A DNA stretch of 64,000 nt from Trema orientale (Eukaryota; Streptophyta; Magnoliopsida; Rosales; Cannabaceae). Shown piece by piece: positions 39,153 to 50,147 of this stretch. Both the position numbers and the translations under genes were made by a program. The stretch's first letter is position 1. Each line of letters opens with the position of its first letter. The stretch is from contig JXTC01000034.1 in assembly GCA_002914845.1 (NCBI GenBank), positions 496,376-560,375 of the forward strand. The letters run 5' to 3'. The notes under the pieces were generated by a model. It was not told where the DNA came from. It did no database searches and worked only from the letters and a program-made list of their open reading frames with translations.

Positions 39153-39816
39153 AGGAAATCATTGTATATATACCACTTTTTAATGCTTTGCCATAAAAAT
39201 CATGACTATTTGAGAATAATTATATTTGACAATAATCATAATATTTGATATTCCCAAGGCGAACACATTGATTCTTCGAAAATAGATACTTATATTGATT
39301 CTCATTCATGGAAAAGGCCAATTATTAGGGCGTCGTAAGTTACAAATTCAGTTGCAGTAGTGTAGATCTATTTGACAATATTGTACTTAATCACTCCATC
39401 CCGTAACTCATAACATTAAATACTCCAATGTTAAGACTATCAATTTAAATTTCAATTCCAGTCTGATGGTCCCCAAAACACAATGCAACGAAAAAAAAAA
39501 ATAAAGAATGTAGTTTTTCATATTAGGTTTCAAATAATATTCCACGTCATATTGTATAAAGCATATATATATATATTTCCTGATATAGGCTCAAAAGAAA
39601 AAGACCTTCCAAAAAGATAACAATGACTTGAATTTATTTTGAACCCAAAAAAAAAAAAAAACCGAAAGCATTCTTAAATCCCGAAATGCATCTTTTATTA
39701 TCTCATTCTCCAAATATGAAGAAATGTTAAGAGCAAAAATGATGAGACCTTAACCAAACTTTATTTTTTGTCTCCGATGTTCACAGAGTACTAGGAATGA
39801 ATCACAAAGCAAAATT
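39153..39816. other. Intergenic spacer downstream of ADH-C
   Basis: No gene seen. It probably includes the ADH-C 3'-UTR close to 39,816. Confidence 0.4.
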
Positions 39817-42800
39817 TTAAAGGCTAGGTTTCAATGTGTTTGCAATGTCGATCACGAATCGGTACTTGACATCTGCTTTCAGAAGGCGCTCCATTGCTGT
39901 GTTCACATAATCAATTGGAATAACCTCAATATCAGCTGTTATGTTATGTTCGGCTGCAAAATCAATCATTTCTTGTGTTTCCTTCATTCCTCCGAAGAAA
40001 GTTCCACCTATTTTCTTTCTTCCTATTAAATTGCAACATATTATTGTCAGTACACAGTGTACAAAATTTGCAATTCACAATAAATATATATATATATATA
40101 GACAAAATTCATATCATCACTTGAAATTACACCAGGGTAAATATAATTGCACCACTTAAAATATATATATATATATATACACACATATATGGCCAATTTC
40201 TTATATAGCTAGTTGTTCTCAATAATTAAATTCAACTTTTTCGCGTTAGAATAAAAAGCAGGCATATACTTACCCGTTAGCAAAGGAAAAACTGGTAGCT
40301 CAAGTGGTTTCTCTGGAGCACCAACCATAACAAGCTTTCCATGAGGCTTCAAAAGACCGATCAAGGGCTGAAGAGGATGGTTAGCCGAAACCGTATCAAG
40401 AATACCATCCATTGTTCTTGTGGCAGCCTTCACAATCCAAAATAAAATTAATCAAATAACAAATCACATTGCCCTCAGGCAGGTAATTTCATTTAGTCAC
40501 AGAGCTAATTAATTAATCAATTCAAAATGCGTGCATACACACATATAACTTGTACCTTGATCTGTTCTTCGTCACGGCTGACCAAAAATGAGTCAGCACC
40601 AAGATGATCAATAGCTTCCTGCTTCTTGTTAGGGGAAGTACTAATCACCGTAACCTTAGCCCCTAAAGCCTTGGCAAATTTCACTGCCACGTGGCCTAGC
40701 CCACCTAAGCCAACTATCCCCACATGAACACCGGGTTTGTCAAGTCCATAATATTTCAAGGGGCTGTAGACTGTAATCCCGGCGCAAAGGAGAGGAGCGG
40801 CGGCATCAAGAGGTAGGCCATCGGGGATGCGAACAACGAAATGCTCGTCGGCCACCATGATGTCGGAGTAGCCTCCGTAGGTGATGGTTCCATCGAAGTT
40901 CTTGGCAGCATAGGTGAGAATAATCTTGGGGCAGTAATTCTCTAGGTCGTTGTCGCAGCTTTCGCACGAGCGGCAAGATCCCACCATGCAGCCCACGCCA
41001 ACTTTGTCACCAACTTTAAACTTCTCCACTTTGCTTCCCACCTCTGTAACTACTCCAACAATCTCATGCCTGCAATATTTTTGTGCCCAAGAGAGCATAG
41101 TTTTCTTTCAGTAAATAATTGTATAGAGATAACTTTTGCATCTTATTTAATTGGGACTTAACGTCAATCTCTAACTCTTTTGTTAAAAAAAAAAAAAAAA
41201 TACAACATCTATTTTGAATTATCATCTAAACAAGTTGTTACAGCTTATAATATGATCAAAGAGAGAAAGAAGAAATAAAATGTCAATTTTTTTCTTTTTC
41301 TTTGGGACGCAAATTTAACAATTAAACATAAAGGCAAAACGAGGTGATGTTTTTGGATTTTAAAATATCATTCAGAATTGTGATTTAGAATACACTACTT
41401 GAATTTGATTATATATGTTATCTACTTATAAATATTTTTCTTTCATTTCTTCTTAATTTGTTTATTGCATGTGTTTTGTTTCGTTTGCTTTTTCCTTATT
41501 CTTTTGTTGTGGATTTTTCTTCTTTCTATGAATAAAGTTACCTCCTACTCAGGTTTTGCTTTAAAAAATTAAAAAAAAAAAAAAACTTATAAAATGTGAA
41601 TCAATATTTGGGATTTGTTTGATTATGCAAAATATTGTTTTAAAATCAAAGAAACGCAAAAATGTTGTTGCATTGTAAGGAAAACATAACTTTCTGTTTT
41701 TTTTTTTTTCTTTTTTTCTAATTAGGGTATACGATATACCATAATTTATTTTCCTTTTATTGCTTTATCGTTATTAGCCTATTCTGGAAAGCAACCACCA
41801 AAAAATGAAAAGAATCTGGACTGTCTTTATATGTATCAGACATTCCCTGGTCAATATCCAACCTTTTGCAAGGTAATAACTTGAAATGGACCCAATTTGT
41901 CCAATACTTCACATATAATATATTATTAATGACGTACTTTAATTAAGAAAACCTAACCATATCTCTAAATCTGATGATTTAACGTTATTTCGATCTTTTC
42001 GCTACCAAATTTTTCGACCAATTATCAGTTATTAATCTAAACATGTTTGGTACACTGTATAAGGACTCTGTATTGTATTAATTAAACATAATACTGTGTT
42101 TAGTTGTGCTTTTGTATTGTATTATTTAATAAGACATCAAAATTTAATAAATACGGAGAATATTATCTAATACAGAATAAAAAGTTTGTATTATACTATA
42201 TTACATAATTTTAACTTTAACGTAGTATTGTACAATATCCACTCTCTTCACTTTTTTCTATTCTTAATTTTTCTCTCATCACTTTATCCCTTCCAAAAGT
42301 GGTATTTTTCTAAATAAATTTTTAAAAATTGTATTTTTCTAAATTTATATATAAAAGTGGTTTTGTCGTAAATAAATTTTTAAAAATGGTAATTTTATAA
42401 TTGATATTTTCCTAAATATTTTTTGAAAATAGTATTTTTCTAAGCAAATTTTTAAAAATGGTATTTTTTAAAATTAACTTTTTAATACAACATCTTAATA
42501 CAAATGAAAAATCAAACATAATATTGTAATAGAATAATATAATACAATATATCACAATACAATACAAGCAAACTAACTGTAATAAAATAATATAATATAA
42601 TATATCACAATACAATACGGGAACCAAACATATGTCTCCTAATCATCTTTATCGTATAGCAATATTTATAACTGATACATTGAAATGAATAAAAAGAACG
42701 TACGTACCCAGGCACAAGAGGATAGGTGGAACTGCCCCATTCACTCTTGACCATGTGCAGATCCGAGTGGCATATCCCACAGTACAACACTTTGAATGTA

Positions 42801-43088
42801 ACATCTTTCTCTCCAGTTTCCCTGCAGCCAAACAAACATTTAAACACAAACCAAAATTCAGTTTTCTTATTTTTTCTTCTTTTAAAGATCCAAAAAGAAC
42901 CCAATATATATCATTATTATTGGAAATTCTCCTTTTCTATATGAGGATTTAGATCTTAAAAAAATTAAAAATACATATATAATAATTAACCTTCTTGAGA
43001 AATGGAAGGGAGAGAAGATTCCAGAAGCATCTCTAGCTGCCCAACCAAAGGCCTTCTGGGGGTGCTCTTCCTCGTAAGACGTCGCCAT
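39817..43088 (-). CDS. ADH-C: zinc-dependent alcohol dehydrogenase, CAD/8-hydroxygeraniol dehydrogenase-like
   Basis: The exons in translation order are 42991-43088, 42708-42821, 40556-41069, 40274-40427 and 39817-40022, giving 361 residues. The start is [20 protein letters not shown]. Zinc ligands lie in [11 protein letters not shown], in His-Glu at the start of exon 3 and in APLLCAG; the structural zinc Cys are in [17 protein letters not shown]; the cofactor loop is GLGGLG. Exon 3 is one codon shorter than in ADH-A and -B ([10 protein letters not shown]), a trait shared with ADH-D and -E. At the start of exon 5 it reads [10 protein letters not shown] where paralogues have a form of KIVxGSCxGG. 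It is the closest partner of ADH-D: exons, introns 2 and 4, and promoter align by eye. Intron 2 carries a MITE. Confidence 0.92.
42044..42630. mobile_element. TIR element in ADH-C intron 2
   Basis: The left end is TGTTTGGTACACTGTATAAG and the right end, reverse-complemented, is TGTTTGGTTCCCGTATTGTA. The inner sides pair through repeated TGTATTGTATTA and AATACAATAC blocks. The centre (about 42,290-42,480) is a drifting tandem repeat of AAATTTTTAAAAATGGTATTTTTCT. ADH-D lacks it at the same place, so it came after the C/D duplication. No sure target duplication. Confidence 0.65.
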
Positions 43089-43470
43089 TAATTCTTTCTC
43101 TTCTCAGTTGAACTCAACCTTAATATTTTCAGAGAAACAATATCAAAATGTGTAAAGTAACGAAACAAAATTGAAGAACATTACATAATGGAAAATGACT
43201 GATGAGAGAAAGAGAGAGGGCAACTTTTACTCGAGCAATTGCAAGGTCACTAACCGATGTGTGCTTACACTATTACAAGTCTTACGTATATATAGGAAAA
43301 CATATTGGCTTCGCTGACGTATTTGCTTAGCAAATAAAAATGCCGCAAAAGATAATTTTTCTTGTTTGGAAACTTTTTCCGATAATTTTCCTTTTTAAAA
43401 ATTTTTTCCCTGAAAAGCTAATTCTTAGAACCTCCCCTCTCACGTTCAGACACATACACGTGTCACTTTT
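43089..43470 (-). promoter_or_regulatory. ADH-C promoter with a block conserved in ADH-D
   Basis: On the minus strand, a TATATATA-type box lies near 43,287-43,295, about 200 bases before the ATG. TGACGT lies at 43315-43320 inside TTGGCTTCGCTGACGTATTT, a string repeated exactly upstream of ADH-D, and a CACGTG G-box lies at 43457-43462 within ACACGTGTCA. TGACG and CACGTG are classic bZIP sites. Confidence 0.65.
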
Positions 43471-44270
43471 CTTTCCTCGTGTGGTTACGCGTATTAGCTT
43501 TTGCGGCATTTTTTACAAATACCATAAATTATTTAAAACGGCTTCTTTTTATTGTCGCAAAACTATGGCACCTCTTTTAAAAGACCACAAAATTAAATTT
43601 TTTTTCTAAAATGTTGCAAAATTATAAAATTCTTTTTAAAATACCGTAAAATTGCAATCCCCTTTTCAAAATCTCCTAAAAATTGCGGAAATTTGATTTT
43701 TTATGGTAATTTTTCAAAAAACTTTGAAAAATCCCGTATTCTGAAATTGTTTGAAAAATTCCGGATTTTAATTAGAAACATAACATTTTTAAGGAAAATA
43801 TTACTTTTTAACTAATTGATGAGATACTTGGAGTAATCAATCAATCAGGTAACTTGACCCATTAAGTAACTAGATTTGTTTTTTCTAAGTAACCCAACTG
43901 GTTATCTCAAATAATATTGAAAAATACTAATTTGAAAAATACTAATTTGAAGAAAAAGTGATATATTTCTAAATATTTATTAAATATGTTATTTTATAAA
44001 AAAATATTTTTGAAAGTGATATTTTTCTAAATTAATCCAAGATTTTTCATAAAATTTTGCCCATCTAGGATTTTTCAATTTTAGGTATTTTGGGCTTGGA
44101 GTTTTGAAAGAAGCCCGTAAAAATTTACTGCATTTCTATGATTTATCTTAAAACATACAAAATTGTATTTAAAAACTTTTTGTTTTATAGTTGATTTTGG
44201 GTTATAATTTGACTAGATTAGGTTCAAACCATTTCTTAATGTAAATATAAGAATATATTTTTCTTTGTTG
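43471..44270. other. Intergenic spacer, no gene recognised
   Basis: AT-rich DNA with loosely repeated AAAATACCGTAAAATTG and GATATTTTTCTAAAT blocks. No coding signal. Confidence 0.4.
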
Positions 44271-44370
44271 AAAAAACTAGGTAGATGACCAGTTTTTTAA
44301 ATTAGTTTAAGTAGATGTCCATGTTTTAAAAGTTATAGTTAAATGTCCATTTTTTTAAAAATTTCAGTTT
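44271..44370. mobile_element. Single arm of the Mutator-like family
   Basis: GTAGATGACCAG, TTTAAGTAGATGTCCAT and TTATAGTTAAATGTCCATTT match the arms of 3,984-6,015 and 20,954-21,559. No opposite arm was found; the assembly gap at 44,786 may hide it. Confidence 0.55.
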
Positions 44371-44785
44371 TGCATTATGTTTTATTTTCTTTTTTGTCAT
44401 TAAGTAAATTGAACATTTATCTACAAACTTTTGAGCTTGGATATACATTGAGTTTTTGGTCAAAAATTGTCAACAACCCTTTGTTTTTTTCTTTCTTTCG
44501 TTTTCTTTTTCTTTTTTTTTTTTTTATTATTTTCTGAATTAAATTGTTATCTTTGGGTAATTTTAAATTTTATGAGTATTTTAGTTACTACAAGGGGATT
44601 TTGGGTATTTTATTACTCTTATGGCATTTTGGGTGTTTTTTAAATTATATGGGTATTTTATTATGCTTTTTAATTTTATGAGTTTTTTAGTTACTCTAGG
44701 GGCATTTTCGATATTTCATTATTCCATGGGCATTTTTGGTATTTTGTTAATTAAATTGTTATTTTTGGTTATTTTTTAACTTTAT

Positions 44786-44832
44786 NNNNNNNNNNNNNNN
44801 NNNNNNNNNNNNNNNNNNNNNNNNNNNNNNNN
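44786..44832. other. Assembly gap (47 N)
   Basis: A run of 47 unknown bases flanked by T-rich, drifting repeats of GGGCATTTT and GGTATTTTATTA. The low-complexity setting explains the gap. A single N also occurs at 48280. Confidence 0.99.
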
Positions 44833-45107
44833 TTTTTTTTTTTTTTTTTCTTTTCGTTTTCACTACTACCCTTATTTTGTAATTTCTTAAAATCTTCAAT
44901 CTAATATATCCTTTTTTTTTAATATATATTAAATAATTTATGTAACAAATTAATTGTTGGCAATTAAAAAAATAAAGAAAAGAAATAGAATATTCCTTTT
45001 TAGTGTAACTTTTGGTACAATAGGTTGGACATTAAATTTTAAAGCAATGTGAAAGTTATACCATTTGGTATGATAGTTACATTATTTTATTGTTTTCAGT
45101 TAGAGAT
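44833..45107 (-). mobile_element. MITE, copy 2 of the 11,810 family (reverse orientation, left part unclear)
   Basis: The reverse complement reads TTGGCCATCTCTAACTGAAA, then ATGTAACTATCATACCAAAT and TGTACCAAAAGTTACACTA, following copy 1 in the same order. Its far end runs toward or into the gap, so the left limit is uncertain. Confidence 0.55.
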
Positions 45108-46079
45108 GGCCAAAGCAAATGTTAATACTACATGTACGACTTAAGTTTATTAATCAAAGTTTCACAAAGGAGTTAACAACGAAAAAAAAAAATCCTAAAG
45201 TTTGGTATTTTTGCAATTTAATCTTTATTTTTTGTTTCTGCAAATAAAATAAAATAAAATACGTTCACATTTATAATTTCTCTGAATGTATATCCTCCAT
45301 CTGAAATTACCTAGGAAGATTATATCTGGACTCTTGCTTATATAAAACCACCCCCTACATTGATAAAATAACTAAAAAGGACACTCTAAATTATGAGAAA
45401 ACTTTGTGCACCCTTTGGTGGCACATTAATCTTAGATATTTTATGATTCATTCTCGTCTCGTCGCCTTACTATTGTCCCAATTTCTGTCACTTTTCCTTT
45501 TTCTTCACAAGTGACACCTTTTTATTCGTCGTTCTTTTTTTTTCCCCTCAATTTTAGTTAGTCTTTAGCCTTTTAATTTGAGTCTTTCTTTTCTTTTCTT
45601 TCTTTTTTTTTTTTAAATAAAGATAGTACTTACTCAGAGAATAACTTGCAATGAACTTCAATAAGCATATTGAGTATACTCTACTAATAATATCTTCTGA
45701 TTTGAATTGGAAACATTCAAATAAATGTAGGTTCTAACATTTGTAGCACATAAGAAATTTTAATACTCTTCAAGCTCTAGAATGATCAAGTGGGCATTAT
45801 ACCACTTATATCTAAAGAACAAGTAAGTGGGAATACTTATGTTTTACATATTTGGTGTTTGGGACTAGACCGGTAAGAGCCATCTTTGAGCTCACTAAAG
45901 ATGCATTGACTTGATTCTAGTACTTTACTGCTACTGCAATGTATAATCTCATCTTTGCCAATATATTCTTGAAGTTTCATTGAGTTTCAATTTCTAAAAG
46001 AAGAAAAAGATTCAAAGCTTATTGAACTCACTTCAGGTGAACACTTAATATATATATATATATTTTCAAGTTTTCCAAT
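45108..46079. other. Intergenic spacer, no gene recognised
   Basis: AT-rich sequence with poly-T runs and no coding signal. Confidence 0.4.
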
Positions 46080-46656
46080 TTTTAGAATTAATTCAAAAGC
46101 ATGGATTGGTGCTAATTAAGCACAAGATTACCAAGAATTAAGCTAGCTTACCTAAGCTACATGTAGTACGAGACAAGCGACACAACTTAAGAAAAAATAA
46201 CATGTAGCACAGTTTGAGCTACATGTCATTTATGAGCTCTTTTATCCAGATTTGAGCTACATGTCACACAAAGGTAAGCTACACGCCATTTAGGCTATAC
46301 TACACGCCGTTTAGAGGCCCTCCTCCTCATGTACAAGCTGTCTAACTTCAAGTACAAGTCGTTTCATGCTTCTAGAAGATTCCGGATGCTTGCAACTTAT
46401 GCCTTAAGCTCTTGTAGCTAAAATACTTACTAGCCAAGCTCTTGTAAATCACATACTTGCCATCCAAATAATAATAGTTACAAGTACTTCTAGCATAAGT
46501 ACTTGCTAGCTTAGCCAATAGAGAGCCGACACTTAGTCCCCTTGTAGCACAAGCTAAAGACATGGTTTGCCTATAAATAGAGGTGTTGCCCTCTCATTTG
46601 TAACACAACAAGCACCCATCAAATTTTTAATACAATTTCTCTCTTTTTGCTTTCAA

Positions 46657-46692
<36 letters not shown>

Positions 46693-47387
46693 ATTCTTGT
46701 GTTCATCCGAAGCCTAGGCTTCACTTTCTATTGTTTGAATCACCATCTTATTTTATTTGTCTAATCTGTGGCTTTGTTTGTCCTAATATCATCATTATTC
46801 CATTATCTCATTTGCATATACACATGGCCTTGACCACAAAAGTGTCACACACCCACATAAACTTACACATGCATACATATTCACTTGGTTATGTGTATTT
46901 TGTGGTCTTAGTCACATATTTTTTTGCTATATTCTTATGGTATTGTTGTTAAATCCACTTGCATCCTTTTGCATGCATTATATTCTAGGCTCATTATTTC
47001 TTTGCATGTCGCTTTTCTTACAATAATATCACTTCTTCATCATCTTATTATTTTTATACTACTTTTCCTACTTACATGCTACTAACTTGTTTCGCAAGTT
47101 ATTTTGTATGCAGTTTTTAATCTTTGCACTTCAGTGAGCTGTGGGCACTGAGCTACACTCATCGAACTCTGTGCTTGACCTGTGGCACAAGTTTGGGATT
47201 TTGTGATCTCTTACTACCCCTCATTCTTGCTTCAATTATTATTATTATCTCTGTTATTATTTTATCTAACTTCTCATTTTCTGTAGTTGACTTCTAATTG
47301 ACATTATGGTCGATTTATTCACGTTCATCAACTAGTTCCCTTTATCATTTCTATATTATTATATTATTATCATCATCTTATGTAGGC
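46080..47387 (+). mobile_element. LTR-like sequence with TATA box and (TC)n leader
   Basis: Repeated GAGCTACATGTCA and CTACACGCC blocks (46,200-46,310) lead to a TATAAATA box at 46572-46579. A leader follows with a (TC)n run at about 46,657-46,692, then CAGTGAGCTGTGGGCACTGAGC near 47,132. This promoter-plus-leader layout resembles the U3-R-U5 plan of an LTR. No internal retroelement genes follow, so if this reading is right it is a solo or broken fossil. Ends uncertain. Confidence 0.4.
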
Positions 47388-47781
47388 AAGTTATCCTAGC
47401 AACTGCCTTTTGTGGCAAGAATATTGTAGGAAGTGTTATTGCTTATTACAACCATTTATTGAGACTTCGATACTTAAGAAGTGTTGTGATAACTCTACTA
47501 CGTCATTATTATTATTATTATTATATTATAAGTACGTTATCTTTGCAACTGCTAATGTGGTAAAAGCGCTGTAGGAAGTGTCCTTTCTTATGTCAACCAC
47601 CCATCAAGATTTTGACATATAGACAGTGCTGTGATAAGTCTTATACCTGTATACACTAAGTGAGTTATTTTTACAATCACCAACGTGGCAAGGGCACTAT
47701 GGGAAGTGTTATTTTTTATCTCAACCGCCCACTTGGACTTCGACACGTGGCATATATTGTGGTGGTTCTTTCTATGTACAC
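47388..47781. repeat. Three diverged tandem repeats of about 128-146 bases
   Basis: Units start near 47,388, 47,534 and 47,662. Each has, in order, a GTTAT(C/T)-(N)-GCAACTGC-like block, a GTGG(C/T)AA(A/G) block, GTAGGAAGTGT or GGGAAGTGTTAT, CAACC(A/G)CCCA, GACTTCGA or GATTTTGAC, and GTGCTGTGATAA or a variant. An (ATT)n run lengthens unit 1. The differences show that the triplication is old. Confidence 0.8.
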
Positions 47782-48020
47782 TATATGATCTAACCTTAAT
47801 CTCAATTAGTCTCTGTTTTGTCTTAATTAATCAGAGCACGATGTCCATTCCTGAACAATATATATAATATAATTGTGAATAAAAAAGCGAGAACTCATAC
47901 CTATTTCCTTATTTTATTGTATCTTTTTTTTTTTTCTTTTCATTCACTTGACTTTTTTACTTTTCTAGAGATTTAATATTGTCATACTACTTATTTTGCA
48001 TGTTAAAAGTTAGTTTTTGA

Positions 48021-48057
<37 letters not shown>

Positions 48058-48065
48058 GTGTGTGT

Positions 48066-48281
48066 GTTCCCAATCTAATAGGTTTTTATTTTTTTACCTA
48101 TCTATAGGTATTTTTATTTTTAGCCTTTGGATCATTATCTAATGGCTACCATAATTTGAGTAGTTAGAAAAAAAAATAATAAAAATAAATACGTATTATT
48201 TAATAGTTTTCTTTCTCCACCTTTTATCATGAAAAGATGTGCGTGATGGCTTTTAATTAGGCAAAACAATACCTATGAANA
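48066..48281. mobile_element. MITE of the GCCAAT(C/T)CAATAGGT family, copy B
   Basis: It starts CCCAATCTAATAGGTTTT, carries TTTGGATCATTATCTAATGG and ends near ACAATACCTATGAA next to an unknown base at 48280. It matches copy C at 55,723. Preceded by a (TA)n tract at about 48,019-48,060. Confidence 0.55.
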
Positions 48282-50147
48282 TATATATAATATTCTTTAT
48301 TCCATATGGCTTGTGATATAATTTAATGCTTTAATGATTCAACTTGTAAAACTGCTCATATTTTGAGAGTTGATTTAGTCTTTCTATCTGAAAGTTTGGA
48401 CTTAAATGCGATAATGTTTTTCAAGGCTAAGCCATAGTATAATATTGGGAAGTATTTTTGCAAGAAAAATTAATTTTGGGCCGTTTAAGAATGCGAAAAC
48501 CCCTCTAAGAAATTTTGAAATTTGCAACAGGGGCACCGGAGCAAATATCTCAGTGGTTCTAAGGAAAGATATCTAAAATCTCCTTATAAGACAATGACAA
48601 TTGGCAAGAGGGAATAAGTGATCGGAATAAGTGATCTTATCCCTCTCTTTCTCTCTTTCAGACTAGCCCACGACTGAGCTCTGAGAACCATTATGGGAGG
48701 ATGTACAACCACATCTCTACCTCCGCAGTTTCCATGGCTCTCAGACGAAGCTCATAGTATCTTTTTTACGTTCTAACAGACATAATATTTACTTTAGGGA
48801 CCAGACAACGACACCTTCGGTGAGTACTAGGGTTTCCTCTCATTGAGCTCTTTGATTCCATACCTCATTGCCCAATTTAGATACCCCGGTCATAAAATAC
48901 ATATTTTAGTTATGGTATTTTATAACCAGATTAAGGTTTTCTTGGCATTTTTCTAAGTGATTGTTGGTGTTCTTGTTATTATATTGGGGAAATTGACGTT
49001 ATGGTAATTTATGAGATATAGGGTTGGCGTATTTATAGTCAGAACCGAGATTTAAGCTATTTTTCAAATGAAAATTGACAATTTTTCAAATCAGGTTCTG
49101 GAAAGCAGTATATTTGAAATCTGACCTAATGGTTTGGCCATTTCACTAAAGAAAGAGTGGTAAAATTGGGCTTTGGGTTGAAATTTTAAATTGAGGGAAC
49201 ATAGCATTTTTGAAGATCTATTTAACTTTAGAAATTTTGGCTTAAAGTATGGGTGAACATTGCGCAAATTTTGTGGTTTTTAGGAAGATTTGGATTTTTA
49301 TTTTTATGCTGGTTGTAAAAGCCTTATACAATAACTGCCCAACTATAAGATAGGTTGGGCGGTTTTTTAGCTAGCGGTATAGGAAAGTATTGTGCGGTTT
49401 TTAAGCGATCATATCATTCAAAGACCTAAAGTTTAAGTAAATGTTTTTCTAAAGAAAAAATTTATAATCCACATCATAAGGTAAATTTTATCACATAAAA
49501 TGTAAACAGTACTAATACATTAAATAGCAAAATTCTATACCTATTAAGGCTCACAATCTATCTAAAATATTTTGCTTTAAAAAAAATTATAGTAATAATT
49601 TTAACAAAGTTTTATAATCATCTTATAATAAAGTCCTATAGGTGATAGAGTTCAAAATTAAATCGTCAATATCTTCCATTAAATAGATTAAATTTCAAAA
49701 AAGTAAGTTTGCAAAATTAAAACACTAATTAAATTATAGTTTCATAACATCAAAATTAGTTTCTAATGCATTTTAGTTCAGGAGGGTGGTACGGCTTGAA
49801 ACCATTGTAAAGAAAATGAAAATCGCGGCTAGTTATTCACTTTAATGGTTTCAAATCATACCACCTGTCTTATTATGACGATTTTTCGCAAAGTCAACTT
49901 CCATTATGCTCGAAAAGGTAATGATTTTTCTGTAGGGTTTGTTTTGCTTGGTGAAAACTTAGTAAGGAATGTTGGTTAATGTTTCACACTAGACTTTGAT
50001 AACTTGTGTTAGATTATGCTCAAGTTAGTGGTCTGGATATCCTAGTTAAAATGCATATATACTTTTGATGTTGCATCAGTAAGCATATTCTGCATCGTGA
50101 AGGTGTTGCTCTTGGGGTTCATTATAGTAATGAGAGTACAGAGTCCT
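48282..50147. other. Intergenic spacer, no gene recognised
   Basis: Unassigned DNA. It may include old retroelement sequence, because GC-richer stretches near 48,650-48,850 resemble a leader, but I could not name a family. Confidence 0.35.

Noticed and set aside
47388-47781. Direct-repeat array of CRISPR or satellite type
   Set aside because: Only three diverged long units occur, better read as an old tandem triplication.
48019-48060. (TA)n tract as a promoter
   Set aside because: It is a microsatellite with no gene in a suitable position.
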